From Pseudochelatococcus lubricantis (lineage in GTDB: Bacteria; Pseudomonadota; Alphaproteobacteria; Rhizobiales; Beijerinckiaceae), in NCBI RefSeq assembly GCF_011762225.1, contig NZ_JAASQI010000006.1:162709-226708 (forward strand): a stretch of 64,000 nt of DNA, read 5' to 3'. The notes under the pieces are model-generated. The model saw only the letters and a program-made list of their open reading frames with translations, had not been told where the DNA came from and ran no database searches. The position numbers were made by a program, and so were the translations under genes. Below, one piece after another: positions 7,607 to 17,150 of the stretch (within the stretch, counting starts at the first letter, position 1; every line of letters starts with the position of its first letter).

Positions 7607-8650
7607 ATGACGCTTGAAATCGCCGCGATCCTCGGAATAGACGGTGTCGCCAACGGCGCCATCTATATTCTGGTCGCAATCGGCCTCGTGCTCATCTTCA
7701 CGGTTACACGGGTTATCTTCGTCCCGTTCGGCGATATTGCCGCCTTCACCGCGCTGACGCTCGCGGCGCTGGAAAACCGGCAGGTGCCGGGCACGATCAG
7801 CCTTGTCATCGCGCTCGCCGTCATCGCGGCCCTGATAGAGGTCGTGTCTCTTGTGCGGCGCGGGGACTTGCACGCAGTTCCCCGCGCCCTCCTGTTCTAT
7901 CTCGGCCTGCCGCTGCTCGTGGTCGCCCTGGTGCGCTTCGGCATCGGTTTCGAGCTGCCGATGGCGGCGCGCATCGCGCTCGCTATCCTGCTGGTGCTGC
8001 CGATCGCGCCGCTGCTCGACCGCATCATCTTCCGCCCCATCGCCGATGCGTCGGTGCTGCTCCTGCTCATCGTCTCCGTGTCGCTGCATTTCGCGCTGTC
8101 GGGGCTCGGCCTGCTGTTCTTCGGGCCGGAGGGCGTCCGCACCCAGCCGTTGACGGAGGCTGCGTTCGATGTCGCGGGCATCCTGATCTCCGGGCAGACG
8201 ATCCTTATCGTGGTCACGTCGGTGATCTTCAGCATCGGCCTTTATCTTTTCTTCGACTACACGCTGACCGGCAAGGCGTTGCACGCGACCGCCGTCAACC
8301 GCACGGGCGCACGGCTGATGGGCATCCGGCCCGCGCGCTCCGGCGCCATCGCCTACATCCTCGGTTCGCTGATGGCTGGCACGTCGGGGGTGCTGATCGC
8401 CCCCGTCAACACGATCTTCTACGATTCCGGCTTCCTGCTCGGCCTCAAGGCGTTCGTGGGCGCTATCATCGGCGGGCTCGTCGGCTATCCCTCGACGGCG
8501 CTCGGCGCGCTGTTCGTCGGCCTGCTGGAGAGCTTCGCTTCCTTCCAGAGCAGTGCGCTCAAGGAGGTGATCGTTTTCTCGCTGCTGATCCCGATCCTTA
8601 TCTGGCGCTCCCTTGCCTCCACCCATTCAGAAGAAGACATCGAAGAATGA
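7607..8650 (+). CDS. ABC transporter permease, LivH type
   Basis: 347 residues, hydrophobic throughout with about eight membrane segments; GIDGVANGAIYILVAIGLVL at the N-terminus and GLVGYPSTALGALFVG near the end are typical of LivH-type inner-membrane permeases. It is somewhat longer than LivH of E. coli because of a loop with an extra hydrophobic pair near residues 75-130. The stop overlaps the next start by 4 bp. It forms the channel with the permease half of the following fusion protein. Confidence 0.92.
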   Translation: MTLEIAAILGIDGVANGAIYILVAIGLVLIFTVTRVIFVPFGDIAAFTALTLAALENRQVPGTISLVIALAVIAALIEVVSLVRRGDLHAVPRALLFYLGLPLLVVALVRFGIGFELPMAARIALAILLVLPIAPLLDRIIFRPIADASVLLLLIVSVSLHFALSGLGLLFFGPEGVRTQPLTEAAFDVAGILISGQTILIVVTSVIFSIGLYLFFDYTLTGKALHATAVNRTGARLMGIRPARSGAIAYILGSLMAGTSGVLIAPVNTIFYDSGFLLGLKAFVGAIIGGLVGYPSTALGALFVGLLESFASFQSSALKEVIVFSLLIPILIWRSLASTHSEEDIEE

Positions 8651-10416
8651 GCCCTAACCATATCCGTGCGGCGGGCGTGGCGGCGGCCCTTCTGCTCCTG
8701 GCGGCACCCTACGCGCTCAACTCGTTCAGCATCACGCTGATGAACTATATCGGCGTCTATGCCCTGGTGGCCATCGGCCTTGCCCTGCTGACGGGCGTGA
8801 GCGGCATCGTCTCCTTCGGTCAGGCGGCGTTCGTGGGTATCGCCGCCTATGCGACGGCGTGGGCGACGGCGGTCAACGACTATTCGCCGTGGATCGGCCT
8901 TCTGCTCGCCATCGCCCTCACCTGCAGCATCGCGGCCTTTCTCGGGCTGGTGACGCTGAAGCTGCAAGGGCATTTCCTGTCGCTGAGCACGCTCGCCTGG
9001 GGGTTGGCCATCGCCTTTCTCTTCGGCAACATCGACGGGCTCGGCCACTTCAACGGCATCGCCAACATTCCGCCCATCGCCATCGGCCCGTTCGAACTGC
9101 TGTCGGGCACGCAGATCTACTACCTGATCTGGGTGATCGTCATCGCGGCGCTCGTGCTCGCCTACAACTTGCTCGATTCCCGCGTGGGGCGGGCGATGCG
9201 CACGCTGCGCGGCGGCAACCTGCTGGTGGAGAGCCTCGGCGTCGACGCCTTCCGCATCAAGCTGGCCGTCTTCGTTATCGCGGCGCTGCTCGCGGCGATC
9301 TCGGGCTGGCTCTATGCGCATCTCGGGCGCTTCGTGAGCCCGACGCCGTTCGAGGCCAAGATGGGCATCGAATATCTGATGATGGCGATGATCGGCGGCT
9401 CCGGCAGCCCCATCGGCGCTGTCGTCGGCGCGGCCCTCATCACGCTGCTGAAGGACTACGTGCAGGATATCCTGCCGCTGATCGCGGGCGGCGCCTCCGG
9501 GCAGCTTGAGATCGTGGCGTTCTCCTTCCTGTTCATCCTGTTCCTGCAGAATGCGCGCAACGGCATCGTGCCCTATGTTACGCGCTTTCTGCCGAAGTCC
9601 GCGGAAGCGCCGCCCGCGCCGGCGACGCCCCTGCCGCGCCGGCAGCAGCCCGCGCCCGGCACGCCGCTGCTTGAGGTGCAGGATGCCGAGAAGCGGTTTC
9701 AGGGCCTCATCGCCGTCAACAAGGTGAATTTCGAGATCCGGGCGGGCGAGATCGTCGGCCTGATCGGCCCCAACGGCGCCGGCAAAAGCACCATGTTCAA
9801 CCTGATCACCGGGGCTCTGCGCGCGACGTCCGGGCAGATACGCTTTGCCGGTCTCGACGTTACCAGAAGCGCGCAGCGCGAGGCCTCGCGCGCCGGGATC
9901 GCGCGCACCTTCCAGCACGTGAAGCTGCGCCCGCGCATGAGCGTGCTGGACAACGTCGCCCTCGGCGCCTACCAGCGCACCGGGGCGAGCTTTCTCTCGT
10001 CGGCGTTGCGGCTCGACCGGGCCGAGGAGGCGAGCGCCCGTTACGAGGCGTGGCAGCAGCTCGAACGGGTTGGCCTTGCCGACAAGGCATTCGAGCAGGC
10101 GGGTAACCTCGCGCTGGGCCAGCAGCGCGTGCTTGAGATCGCGCGCGCCCTTGCTTCCGACCCCGTGCTGCTGGTGCTCGACGAGCCCGCCGCCGGCCTG
10201 CGGCGTCAGGAGAAGATCGCCCTGGCCGAGCTGCTCCGTTCCCTGCGGGCGCAGCATCTCACGATCCTGCTCGTCGAGCACGACATGGAACTGGTGATGA
10301 ACCTCGTCGACCGCATCGTGGTGATGGATTTCGGCACCAAGATCTGTGAGGGCCTGCCCGCAGACGTGCGCAACGATCCCCGCGTGCAGGAAGCCTATCT
10401 TGGAGGAGTGAGCTGA
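8647..10416 (+). CDS. Fused LivM-type permease and LivG-type ATPase
   Basis: 589 residues. Residues about 1-305 are a LivM-type permease ([19 protein letters not shown] is the family signature), followed by a Pro/Ala-rich linker and a complete ABC ATPase from about residue 338: Walker [10 protein letters not shown], signature [15 protein letters not shown], Walker [13 protein letters not shown] and a switch histidine in VEHDMELV. The signature serine is replaced (LALGQ for LSGGQ), as is common in LivG. Fusion of LivM to LivG is known in alphaproteobacterial Liv-type systems. The last base of the stop codon is the first base of the next start. Confidence 0.93.
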   Translation: MSPNHIRAAGVAAALLLLAAPYALNSFSITLMNYIGVYALVAIGLALLTGVSGIVSFGQAAFVGIAAYATAWATAVNDYSPWIGLLLAIALTCSIAAFLGLVTLKLQGHFLSLSTLAWGLAIAFLFGNIDGLGHFNGIANIPPIAIGPFELLSGTQIYYLIWVIVIAALVLAYNLLDSRVGRAMRTLRGGNLLVESLGVDAFRIKLAVFVIAALLAAISGWLYAHLGRFVSPTPFEAKMGIEYLMMAMIGGSGSPIGAVVGAALITLLKDYVQDILPLIAGGASGQLEIVAFSFLFILFLQNARNGIVPYVTRFLPKSAEAPPAPATPLPRRQQPAPGTPLLEVQDAEKRFQGLIAVNKVNFEIRAGEIVGLIGPNGAGKSTMFNLITGALRATSGQIRFAGLDVTRSAQREASRAGIARTFQHVKLRPRMSVLDNVALGAYQRTGASFLSSALRLDRAEEASARYEAWQQLERVGLADKAFEQAGNLALGQQRVLEIARALASDPVLLVLDEPAAGLRRQEKIALAELLRSLRAQHLTILLVEHDMELVMNLVDRIVVMDFGTKICEGLPADVRNDPRVQEAYLGGVS

Positions 10417-11126
10417 TGTCGCTGCTTTCCGTCGAGAACGTCAGCGTCAGCTACGGCAAGGTCGAGGCCGTGCGCGGGGTCAGCCTGTCCGTCGAGGCGG
10501 GCCGCGTCGCGACCGTCATCGGCCCCAACGGCGCGGGCAAGACGACGCTGCTGACCGCCGTCATGGGGCTCCTGCCCTACAAGGGGCGCATCCTGTACGA
10601 CGGCATGGATCTGTCGAAGCTGGATGTCGAGGCGCGCGTCGAGCGCGGCCTGTGCCTGGTGCCGGAAAAGCGCGAGCTTTTCTCGGAGATGTCGGTCTCC
10701 GACAACCTCATCCTGGGCGCGTACAGCCGCCGAGACCGCAACAATGTCGCGCGCGATCTCGATGCCGTCTACGACCGTTTTCCGCGGCTGCGCGAGCGGC
10801 GCAGCCAGCTCGCGGGCACGCTGTCGGGCGGCGAGCGGCAGATGCTGGCGCTGGGGCGGGCGCTGATGACCAAGCCGCGCCTGCTGATGCTCGACGAGCC
10901 GAGCCTCGGGCTTGCGCCGCTCATCGTGCGCGAGATTTTCCACGTCATCGGCTCGCTGCGCGATCTCGGCGTGTCGCTGCTGCTCGTGGAGCAAAACGCC
11001 CGCGCGGCGCTGGAGACCGCCGACTTCGGCTATGTGCTGGAAACCGGCGAACTGGCGAGCGCCGGGCCGTCGAAGGATCTCATCCACGATCCCCGGCTGA
11101 TCGCCACCTATCTGGGCGAGCACTGA
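10416..11126 (+). CDS. ABC transporter ATP-binding protein, LivF type
   Basis: 236 residues, the standard LivF length. Walker [10 protein letters not shown], signature LSGGERQML, Walker [12 protein letters not shown] and the switch histidine region [12 protein letters not shown] are complete. It pairs with the ATPase half of the preceding fusion to drive import. Preceded by GGAGGAGTGAGCTG. Last gene of the transporter operon; transcription probably ends before the AT-rich region at 11220. Confidence 0.94.
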   Translation: MSLLSVENVSVSYGKVEAVRGVSLSVEAGRVATVIGPNGAGKTTLLTAVMGLLPYKGRILYDGMDLSKLDVEARVERGLCLVPEKRELFSEMSVSDNLILGAYSRRDRNNVARDLDAVYDRFPRLRERRSQLAGTLSGGERQMLALGRALMTKPRLLMLDEPSLGLAPLIVREIFHVIGSLRDLGVSLLLVEQNARAALETADFGYVLETGELASAGPSKDLIHDPRLIATYLGEH

Positions 11127-11512
11127 ATGGCGGCGGCCGGGCAGGGGACCCGGCCGCCGCCCGATGCCTCCGCAGCGCCGGATCAGAAAAAGGCGCACGG
11201 AGAGAATAGGCAAAGGGAGATTTTCCATGCGAAAACCAGTTTAGATCTGTAAGCGCAAGGTTTCAGTATTGTTATTCAATCTGCTCTGGAATTATTGTCC
11301 GGAGATATTTGCGTTTTACAAAGTAAAATACACTATATATTTAAAAAAGATATTGACTCCAAGCATAATTACGGTAACTTTCACGTAAGTTGGTTCGATG
11401 GATATGCACGATGACGGGCAGACTGGCCCGCCGACGCAGCCGCGACAATAATCACCAGCGTGAAGACGCGGGCGGCCGGACGACGAACCCAACGACAGAG
11501 GGATGTACGATC
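11127..11512. other. Intergenic region before the auxin-oxidation operon
   Basis: 386 bp. The first 100 bp are GC-rich trailer. From about 11240 to 11390 the DNA is AT-rich and carries a promoter-like element and an inverted repeat. The remaining 120 bp form a leader; an in-frame ATG at 11390 could add 41 residues, but these look non-native (Arg/Asn-rich). Confidence 0.55.
11353..11391 (+). promoter_or_regulatory. Predicted promoter with MarR-type operator
   Basis: TTGACT (11353-11358) and TAACTT (11375-11380) are 16 bp apart. The inverted repeat AACTTTCACGTAAGTT (11376-11391) overlaps the -10, the position expected for a repressor such as the MarR protein encoded at 14490-14975. The start of transcription would fall about 120 bp before the ATG at 11513. 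Confidence 0.45.
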
Positions 11513-12679
11513 ATGACAACAGACACCGCTCCCGGAGGGCCGGCCGCAGCCGGCACGGAACCCGCCATCGACATGGATGCCGTCCTCGCCGAAATCCGCC
11601 GGCGCCGCCTTGAGTTCGAGGTCCTCCGCCATGTGCCGCAGGACGTCGTGCGCAAACTTCAGCAGATCGGCTGTTACCGGGCCTTCGTGCCGCGCGAGTT
11701 CGGCGGCGACGAACTCTCGCCGGCGGATTTCTGCCGCCTGCTGGAGCGCATCGCGGTCGCCGATGCTTCCACGGCATGGGTTGCGAGCTTCGGCGTTTCG
11801 TCGGTCTATCTGGCGGGGCTGCCGCCGGAGCGGTTCGCGGAAATTTATGGCAACGATCCCGATACCGTGTTCGCAGGCGCGCTGTTCCCGCCGCAGCCGG
11901 CGCGGACGAACGGCGACGTGCTGACGGTTTCCGGGCGCTGGAACTATTGCTCGGGCGTGACGGGCGCCTCCCTTGTCGGCGTCGGTGTCAAGGTCGAAGG
12001 CTGGGACGACGGCGGCCTGCCGCGCATGGCAGTGCTGCCGCGCGGGCGCGTCACCGTCGACGAGAACTGGGACACCATCGGCCTGGTCGCCACCGGCAGC
12101 CATGATGTGGTGCTGGAGGATGCCGAAATCCCGCGGGACTGGACCTTCGTGCGCGGCGGAAAGTCCAGGCGGGAAGGGACGATCTTCCGCTATCCCTCCA
12201 TGGCGATCGCCGCGCAGGTGCTGGCTGTCGTCGGGCTTGGCACCGCGCGCGAGGCGCTCGACGTGCTGGCCGAGATGGCCGGCGGCGACGGCTCCATCAC
12301 CGGCGCGCCGCTGCTCGCCAAACGGGCCTATGTGCAGGCGGAACTCGCGCGCGGCGAGGCGGCGCTGGCGGGCGCACGCGGCTTCTTCTACGACACCATC
12401 GAGGATGCCTGGCAGACGCTGCTCGCCGGCGACGAGCTGAGCCAGCAACAGCGCATTCGCCTGCGTCTTGGCGCGACGAGTGCCGCCCACGCGGGCGCCG
12501 AGGTGGCGCGCGCGGCCTACGTCGCGGGCGGCACGCGCTCCATCGTCCGCCATCATCCGCTCGGCCGGGCGATGAACGATGCCGCCGCCGTCGCGCAGCA
12601 CGCCTTCCTCGGCCTCGGCACGTGGGAGAGCGCGGGCGGCGCGCTGCTCAACCAGCCGGGCGTACCCGGTTATCCATGA
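11513..12679 (+). CDS. iacA: Acyl-CoA-dehydrogenase-fold flavin monooxygenase, IacA-like
   Basis: 388 residues of the acyl-CoA dehydrogenase fold used as a two-component, reduced-flavin-dependent monooxygenase (group D): N-terminal helical domain, middle beta domain (SGRWNYCSGVTGASLVGVG), C-terminal helical domain without the acyl-CoA dehydrogenase catalytic glutamate motif. IacA uses reduced flavin to oxidise indole-3-acetate at the pyrrole ring. The following genes match IacB, IacE (SDR) and IacG (flavin reductase), with a MarR gene after them, which is the core of an iac locus. An IifA-type indole oxygenase is the alternative. The start at 11513 follows GAGGGA; the upstream ATG at 11390 would add an unlikely extension. 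Confidence 0.68.
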   Translation: MTTDTAPGGPAAAGTEPAIDMDAVLAEIRRRRLEFEVLRHVPQDVVRKLQQIGCYRAFVPREFGGDELSPADFCRLLERIAVADASTAWVASFGVSSVYLAGLPPERFAEIYGNDPDTVFAGALFPPQPARTNGDVLTVSGRWNYCSGVTGASLVGVGVKVEGWDDGGLPRMAVLPRGRVTVDENWDTIGLVATGSHDVVLEDAEIPRDWTFVRGGKSRREGTIFRYPSMAIAAQVLAVVGLGTAREALDVLAEMAGGDGSITGAPLLAKRAYVQAELARGEAALAGARGFFYDTIEDAWQTLLAGDELSQQQRIRLRLGATSAAHAGAEVARAAYVAGGTRSIVRHHPLGRAMNDAAAVAQHAFLGLGTWESAGGALLNQPGVPGYP

Positions 12680-12683
12680 CTGG

Positions 12684-12762
12684 AATCTGTCCTGTTTCAA
12701 CGTAAACAGGACAGACTCTAGATTTCTTATTTTGAGCGAATTCTGATCGGAACGCGCTCTAG
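12684..12762 (+). repeat. Dispersed hairpin repeat element, copy 1
   Basis: A hairpin (arms TCTGTCCTGTTT and AAACAGGACAGA, 12686-12697 and 12704-12715, loop CAACGT) is followed by GAGCGAATTCTGATCGG and AACGCGCTCTAG. Related elements lie at 31895-32000 (inverted), 35507-35552, 48008-48037 and 52492-52565. It separates iacA from iacB and may attenuate or process the transcript. Confidence 0.85.
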
Positions 12763-12778
12763 CAAAAGAAGGGGAACC

Positions 12779-13144
12779 ATGATGACCACTGAAGCAAAGC
12801 CGTTGCGCGTCCTGTTCTGCATCGCCGTGCAGCAGAACTTTTTCGATCTGCCCGCCGCCGAGATCGGCACCGTCTGGAAGGCCTTCGGCACGATGCTGAA
12901 CGACCTCAGGAACCTGCCGGGCGTGACCATTCTCGGCACCATCGATGACGACCAGACGATGGTCGGCACCTCGCCCAACGGCTGGCCGTGGACTGCCTAC
13001 ATCCTGGCGGACGTACCCGATCACGCCACCGTGGTCGCCGGCTGCAACCTGTTCCGCACGACGCCGGTGGGCGAATACCGTCTGTGGAAGTTCTGCCGTG
13101 TCGAGGCCCGCATCGGCCGCGAACTCGTCATCCCCAATCTGTGA
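12779..13144 (+). CDS. iacB: IacB-like small protein of the auxin-oxidation operon
   Basis: 121 residues, cytosolic, alpha/beta ferredoxin-like length. Recognisable features are RVLFCIAVQQNFFD, LPGVTILGTIDDD, WPWTAYILADVPD and LFRTTPVGEYRLWKF. It resembles the small IacB proteins that accompany IacA; their biochemical role is not settled. AGGGGAACC precedes the ATG. It lies about 100 bp after iacA and 11 bp before the SDR gene. The call rests on my memory of the family plus gene order, so the name is provisional. Confidence 0.6.
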   Translation: MMTTEAKPLRVLFCIAVQQNFFDLPAAEIGTVWKAFGTMLNDLRNLPGVTILGTIDDDQTMVGTSPNGWPWTAYILADVPDHATVVAGCNLFRTTPVGEYRLWKFCRVEARIGRELVIPNL

Positions 13145-13154
13145 GGCATTGTTC

Positions 13155-13895
13155 ATGACGCAGATTGCAGTCGTTACCGGCGCGACGGCCGGCCTGGGCG
13201 AGATCATCGCCCGCACCCTGCACGGCGCCGGCTATCGCGTCGCCGTCACGGGCCGCAACCATGCGCGCGCGCTGGAGATCGCCGCGGAGCTGGACGGGAC
13301 GGGCGAAACGGCCGTCGGCCTCGAACTGGAGATCGCGAAACGCGACCATTTCGAAGCCGCTCTCGCGCAGGTGGTGGAGAAGTGGGGGCGCGTCGACGTG
13401 CTCGTCAACAACGCCTCCGTGACGCGGGCCCAGCCGGTGCTCGACATCACCACGGAAGAGTTCAACGAGGTGATGGCGATCAACGCCGGTGGCACCTTCA
13501 CCGGCTCGCAGGTGTTCGGGCGCTATTTCAGGGATCGCGGCTACGGCCGCATCATCAACCTGGCCTCGCTCGCGGGGCAGAACGGCGGCACGGCGACCGG
13601 CGCCCACTATGCCGCCTCCAAGGGCGCGATCCTGACGCTGACGAAGGTGTTCGCGCGCGATCTCGCCCCCTACGGCGTCACCGTGAACGCCATCGCGCCC
13701 GGGCCGCTCGACTCGCCCATCGTCCACCGCACCATCCCGGCCGACCGCATGCCCGGCGTTCTGTCGACCATTCCGGTCGGCACGCTTGGCTCGCAGGAGT
13801 TCGTGGCGCGGACCGTTTTGCACCTCGCCTCGCCCGATGCGGGCTTCGTGACGGGCGCGACATGGGATATCAACGGCGGGCTTTACCTGCGTTGA
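13155..13895 (+). CDS. iacE: Short-chain dehydrogenase/reductase, IacE-like
   Basis: 246 residues, classical SDR: cofactor motif TGATAGLG near the N-terminus, NNAS near residue 85, catalytic Ser in NLASLAGQ and YAASK. The C-terminus WDINGGLYLR replaces the usual WxxDGG. IacE works with IacA to give 3-hydroxy-2-oxindole-3-acetate from the oxidised indole-3-acetate intermediate. Position directly between the iacB-like gene and the flavin reductase supports that role. In a general SDR family the substrate cannot be read from sequence alone. Confidence 0.68.
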   Translation: MTQIAVVTGATAGLGEIIARTLHGAGYRVAVTGRNHARALEIAAELDGTGETAVGLELEIAKRDHFEAALAQVVEKWGRVDVLVNNASVTRAQPVLDITTEEFNEVMAINAGGTFTGSQVFGRYFRDRGYGRIINLASLAGQNGGTATGAHYAASKGAILTLTKVFARDLAPYGVTVNAIAPGPLDSPIVHRTIPADRMPGVLSTIPVGTLGSQEFVARTVLHLASPDAGFVTGATWDINGGLYLR

Positions 13896-13991
13896 AGGTC
13901 CGGGCGGGCGGCGGACCGGCGGCATCGAGCGCGCCATCCGTGCCCGCCCGGCAACAACGTGTCGGCAGGCCGCCTGCGGGAGTAACACTTG

Positions 13992-14474
13992 ATGGTCAAT
14001 TCGGATGAATTCCGCGAAGCGATGAGCCGGCTCGGTGCCAGCGTCAATCTGGTGACGACGGACGGCCCCGCGGGCCGCCGCGGCCTGACGGTTTCGGCGG
14101 TGTGCTCGGTGACGGATTCGCCGCCGACCCTGATCGTATGTATCAACCGCGCCAACCGCTCGCACGACATCGTGCGCGAGAACGGTGTCCTCTGCGTCAA
14201 TATCCTCGCGGGGCGGCACGAGGCGCTGTCGAAGACTTTCGCGAGCAACCGGATGTCGAGCGACGACAGGTTCGCCGGCGGGGAGTGGGAAACACTGGCC
14301 ACGGGATCGCCGGTGCTCAGCGATGCCCCCACGGCGCTGGATTGCAGGATTGCCGGTTGCGTCGAGGTGGGCACGCACACCATCTTCATGTGCGAAGTCG
14401 AGCGCATCAGGATGCGGGAGGCGGAAAACCTCGTCTATTTCAACCGCAGCTTCCACCATCTGCATCCCGCCTGA
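13992..14474 (+). CDS. iacG: NADH:flavin reductase, IacG-like
   Basis: 160 residues of the flavin-reductase-like FMN-binding family (PF01613), the standard size for reductase components of two-component monooxygenases: LGASVNLVTTDGPAGRRGLTVSAVCSVTD, then PPTLIVCINRANRSHDI, and FMCEVERIRM near the end. It would supply reduced FMN or FAD to the IacA-like enzyme. The ATG at 13992 follows GGAG. A second flavin reductase (42624-43133) belongs to another operon. The gene ends 16 bp before the convergent MarR stop. Confidence 0.78.
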   Translation: MVNSDEFREAMSRLGASVNLVTTDGPAGRRGLTVSAVCSVTDSPPTLIVCINRANRSHDIVRENGVLCVNILAGRHEALSKTFASNRMSSDDRFAGGEWETLATGSPVLSDAPTALDCRIAGCVEVGTHTIFMCEVERIRMREAENLVYFNRSFHHLHPA

Positions 14475-14489
14475 GTGGCGGGCGGCTCT

Positions 14490-14975
14490 TCAATCATCCA
14501 CGGTTTCGCGCAGACGGCGCAAGTTGGCGAAGGCGCGATGCAGCGTGGCGTTCATGGCCTCGATCTCGGCAGGATCGATCGCCTCGAAGCCGGCGGAGAA
14601 GATGCGCTCCGCCTCGGCCCAGGCCAAGCGGCGTGCCTGTTCGCCTTTTTCCGTGATGCGCACCTCGGTGACGCGGCCATCCGACCGGCTCTGGTGACGT
14701 TCCACCAGCCCCTCTGTCGTCATGCGTTGGATGATCTTGGTCGTCGTGTTAAGGCGTATGACGCAGAAATCGGCAATTTCGGAAATGCTGAGAGACTGGC
14801 CCTCGTGCAGCGACATCAGCACCCGCCACGCCGGCATGTCGAGGTCGATGGGCTTGAGAACGCCTTCCATAACCTGCGTATAGACCGCGGATACGCGGAC
14901 GATCCAGTAGAACGGCCAGTCAGTCTTGCGAAAGTCCTTGCGGATTTCGTCGGGTAGCGGAAGGGCGTTGCTCAT
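14490..14975 (-). CDS. MarR-family regulator (possible IacR)
   Basis: 161 residues; winged helix with LSISEIADFCVIRLNTTTKIIQRMTTEGLV as recognition region and a RSDGRVTEVRIT wing. The ATG at 14975 follows GGGACAGACG; an upstream in-frame ATG at 15047 gives an Arg-rich extension and is unlikely. It is placed both at the end of the minus-strand aminobenzoyl-CoA operon and convergent to the iac-like genes. MarR proteins of iac loci (IacR) repress in the absence of indole-3-acetate, and the inverted repeat at 11376-11391 is a candidate site. Confidence 0.82.
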   Translation of the reverse strand: MSNALPLPDEIRKDFRKTDWPFYWIVRVSAVYTQVMEGVLKPIDLDMPAWRVLMSLHEGQSLSISEIADFCVIRLNTTTKIIQRMTTEGLVERHQSRSDGRVTEVRITEKGEQARRLAWAEAERIFSAGFEAIDPAEIEAMNATLHRAFANLRRLRETVDD

Positions 14976-15050
14976 CGTCTGTCCCGGTCTATTGCGGGAC
15001 GACGATAGCACGTCCGGCCGGCGGATGGCGAAGGGCGAATGCGGCATTCC

Positions 15051-17093
15051 TTACAACCCGTCCGGATCGCGCCCCTCTTCGACAGCGCGCCGCAGCAGGC
15101 TGGGTACGCTCCACGATAGAGGATCGGCGGCAGCGAACGCCGCGAGCCGCCGTTCGATTTCGGCGAGGCCGATACGGCCCGCGTGGTGCATCGGCCCGCC
15201 ACGCCAGCGCGGAAAGGCGTAGCCGTGGACGAGCACGAGGTCGATATCGGAAGCCTTTTCGGCAATGCCTTCCTCAAGGATGCGGAAGCCCTCCTCGATC
15301 ATGGCGGTAACGGCGCGGTCGACGATTTCCTCATCGGTGAAGCTGCGGCGGGCGATGCCGGCCCTGGCCGACTCCTCCTCCACGATGCGCCCGACCAGCG
15401 CCGACGGGCTGGCTTGGCCTTCCGCATGGTCGTACCAGCCCGCACCGGTCTTGCGGCCGAGCCGCCCGGTCTCCTCCACGACGCGGTCGGCGATGGGGAT
15501 GTAGCGGAAGTCCTTCTTCGTTTTCCAGCCGAGCCGCTTGCGGTTGGCATAGGCGATGTCGAGGCCGGAGAGGTCCTGCACCTCATAGGGGCCCATCGCC
15601 ATGCCGAAGCCGCGCATGGCGGCGTCGATCTGCCACGGCGTCGCGCCCTCGATCAGCAGGATGTCGGTTGTCTGGCGGTAGCGGGTGAGGATGCGGTTGC
15701 CGATGAAACCGTCGCAGACGCCAGCCAGCACCGGGATCTTCTTCAGCCGCGCCGCGAGCCGCAGCGCGGTGGCGAGCGTCTCCGGCGCGGTTTCGCGCGC
15801 CTTCACCACCTCAAGCAGCTTCATCACATGGGCAGGGCTGAAGAAATGCAGGCCCAGGAACCGGCCCGGGTTGCGGATGCCCTCGGCAATGCGGTTGACG
15901 TCGAGATAGGAGGTGTTGGTGGCCAGCACCGCCGTTTCCGGCAGCGCCGGGTCGAGAGCGCTGAAGATACGGCGCTTGACGTCCAGATCCTCGAAAGCCG
16001 CCTCGATGGCGATGTCGGCGGCGGGGAGCGCGTCGTAGCCGGCGTGGAAGGTGAAGCGGGCTTCCCTGTCGGCGGCAGCGGCCTCGGGCGTGGATTTGCC
16101 GCGCCTGACCGCGTCGTCGTAGAGCTTCGTCACGTTGGCGCGGGCGCGCTCCACCGCGGCTGCGTCGGTCTCGACCAGCGCGACGTCGATGCCGATGCCG
16201 GCGAGCGCATACGCGATGGACGAGCCCATGGTACCGCCGCCCACCACGACGGCCGAGCGGATGTCGGCGCCGCCCTCGCGGCCGCGTCCGGCGGCGGCGC
16301 GCTCGGCGAAGAAGACGTGACGCAGCGCGGCGGCCTGATCGGACGTCTTGAGGTTGAGAAAGGTCTGCCGCTCAAGCGCCAGCCCTTCGGCGAGCGGCAG
16401 GCGGGCAGCGGCCGCGACAAGTTCGATGGCTTCCAACGGCGCGGTCTGTCCAGGCATCCTTTTGGCGGCCTGCCGGTGTGCTGCCTCGATGGCTGCGTCG
16501 GCGGCGGCCGGCGCAGGCAGGTCGCCGGTCGCGGGACGGTCGGTGAGCGCCAGGGCGCGCGCGGCCGCGACCGGATCGGCATCGACCGCATCGATAACGC
16601 CGAGGCGCAAGGCTTCCGCCGCGGCAACGATCCGCCCCTCGCTGATCAGCGACAGGGCCGCCGGGAGGCCGGTGAGGCGCGGCAGCCGCTGCGTGCCGCC
16701 CGCGCCGGGGACGACGCCGAGCGTCACCTCCGGCAGGCCGAGCGTGGCGGCGGGTGCGGCAATGCGCCAGCGGCAGGCGAGCGCGAGTTCCAGCCCGCCG
16801 CCGAGCGCCGCGCCGTTGATCGCCGCGATCACCGGAACGGGAAAACGCTCGATCCGCGCCACGATATCCGGCAGATGCGGCTCCCGCGGGGGCGCGGAAA
16901 ACTCCCGCGCATCCGCCCCGGCGACGAAGGTCTTGCCGGCGCCGGTCAGGATGACGCGCCCGACATCCGCCGCCCCGGCTTCGTCGAGGGCTGCCATCAG
17001 CCCCTCGCGCACGGCGTGGGAGGTGACGTTGACCGGCGGGTTGTCAATGGTGATCAGCGCGATGCGATCGTCGATGCGGACGGAGACGGACAT
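15051..17093 (-). CDS. Bifunctional enoyl-CoA hydratase/3-hydroxyacyl-CoA dehydrogenase
   Basis: 680 residues in FadB/FadJ order. Residues 1 to about 190 are a crotonase fold (GAGKTFVAGADAREF, NGAALGGGLELAL oxyanion loops). From about residue 283 comes the NAD-binding VVVGGGTMGSSIA motif, then HFFSPAHVMKLLEVV with the dehydrogenase histidine and a C-terminal dimerisation domain duplicated. It hydrates an enoyl-CoA and oxidises the resulting hydroxyacyl-CoA. In this operon it probably handles ring-derived dicarboxyl or hydroxycyclohexene-carboxyl-CoA intermediates after dearomatisation. It ends about 75 bp before the MarR start. Confidence 0.92.
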   Translation of the reverse strand: MSVSVRIDDRIALITIDNPPVNVTSHAVREGLMAALDEAGAADVGRVILTGAGKTFVAGADAREFSAPPREPHLPDIVARIERFPVPVIAAINGAALGGGLELALACRWRIAAPAATLGLPEVTLGVVPGAGGTQRLPRLTGLPAALSLISEGRIVAAAEALRLGVIDAVDADPVAAARALALTDRPATGDLPAPAAADAAIEAAHRQAAKRMPGQTAPLEAIELVAAAARLPLAEGLALERQTFLNLKTSDQAAALRHVFFAERAAAGRGREGGADIRSAVVVGGGTMGSSIAYALAGIGIDVALVETDAAAVERARANVTKLYDDAVRRGKSTPEAAAADREARFTFHAGYDALPAADIAIEAAFEDLDVKRRIFSALDPALPETAVLATNTSYLDVNRIAEGIRNPGRFLGLHFFSPAHVMKLLEVVKARETAPETLATALRLAARLKKIPVLAGVCDGFIGNRILTRYRQTTDILLIEGATPWQIDAAMRGFGMAMGPYEVQDLSGLDIAYANRKRLGWKTKKDFRYIPIADRVVEETGRLGRKTGAGWYDHAEGQASPSALVGRIVEEESARAGIARRSFTDEEIVDRAVTAMIEEGFRILEEGIAEKASDIDLVLVHGYAFPRWRGGPMHHAGRIGLAEIERRLAAFAAADPLSWSVPSLLRRAVEEGRDPDGL

Positions 17094-17150
17094 GAAAACC
17101 TCACGGATGCCGGTCGTGGCGGGCGGAGCGCGGGCGCGTCTGCGCTCCCG

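Noticed and set aside
6425-8626. Open minus-strand frame of 733 codons opposite the solute-binding protein and permease
   Set aside because: Very Arg/Asp/Glu-rich with no domain; it is the antisense shadow of GC-rich genes with complete signal peptide and membrane segments on the plus strand.
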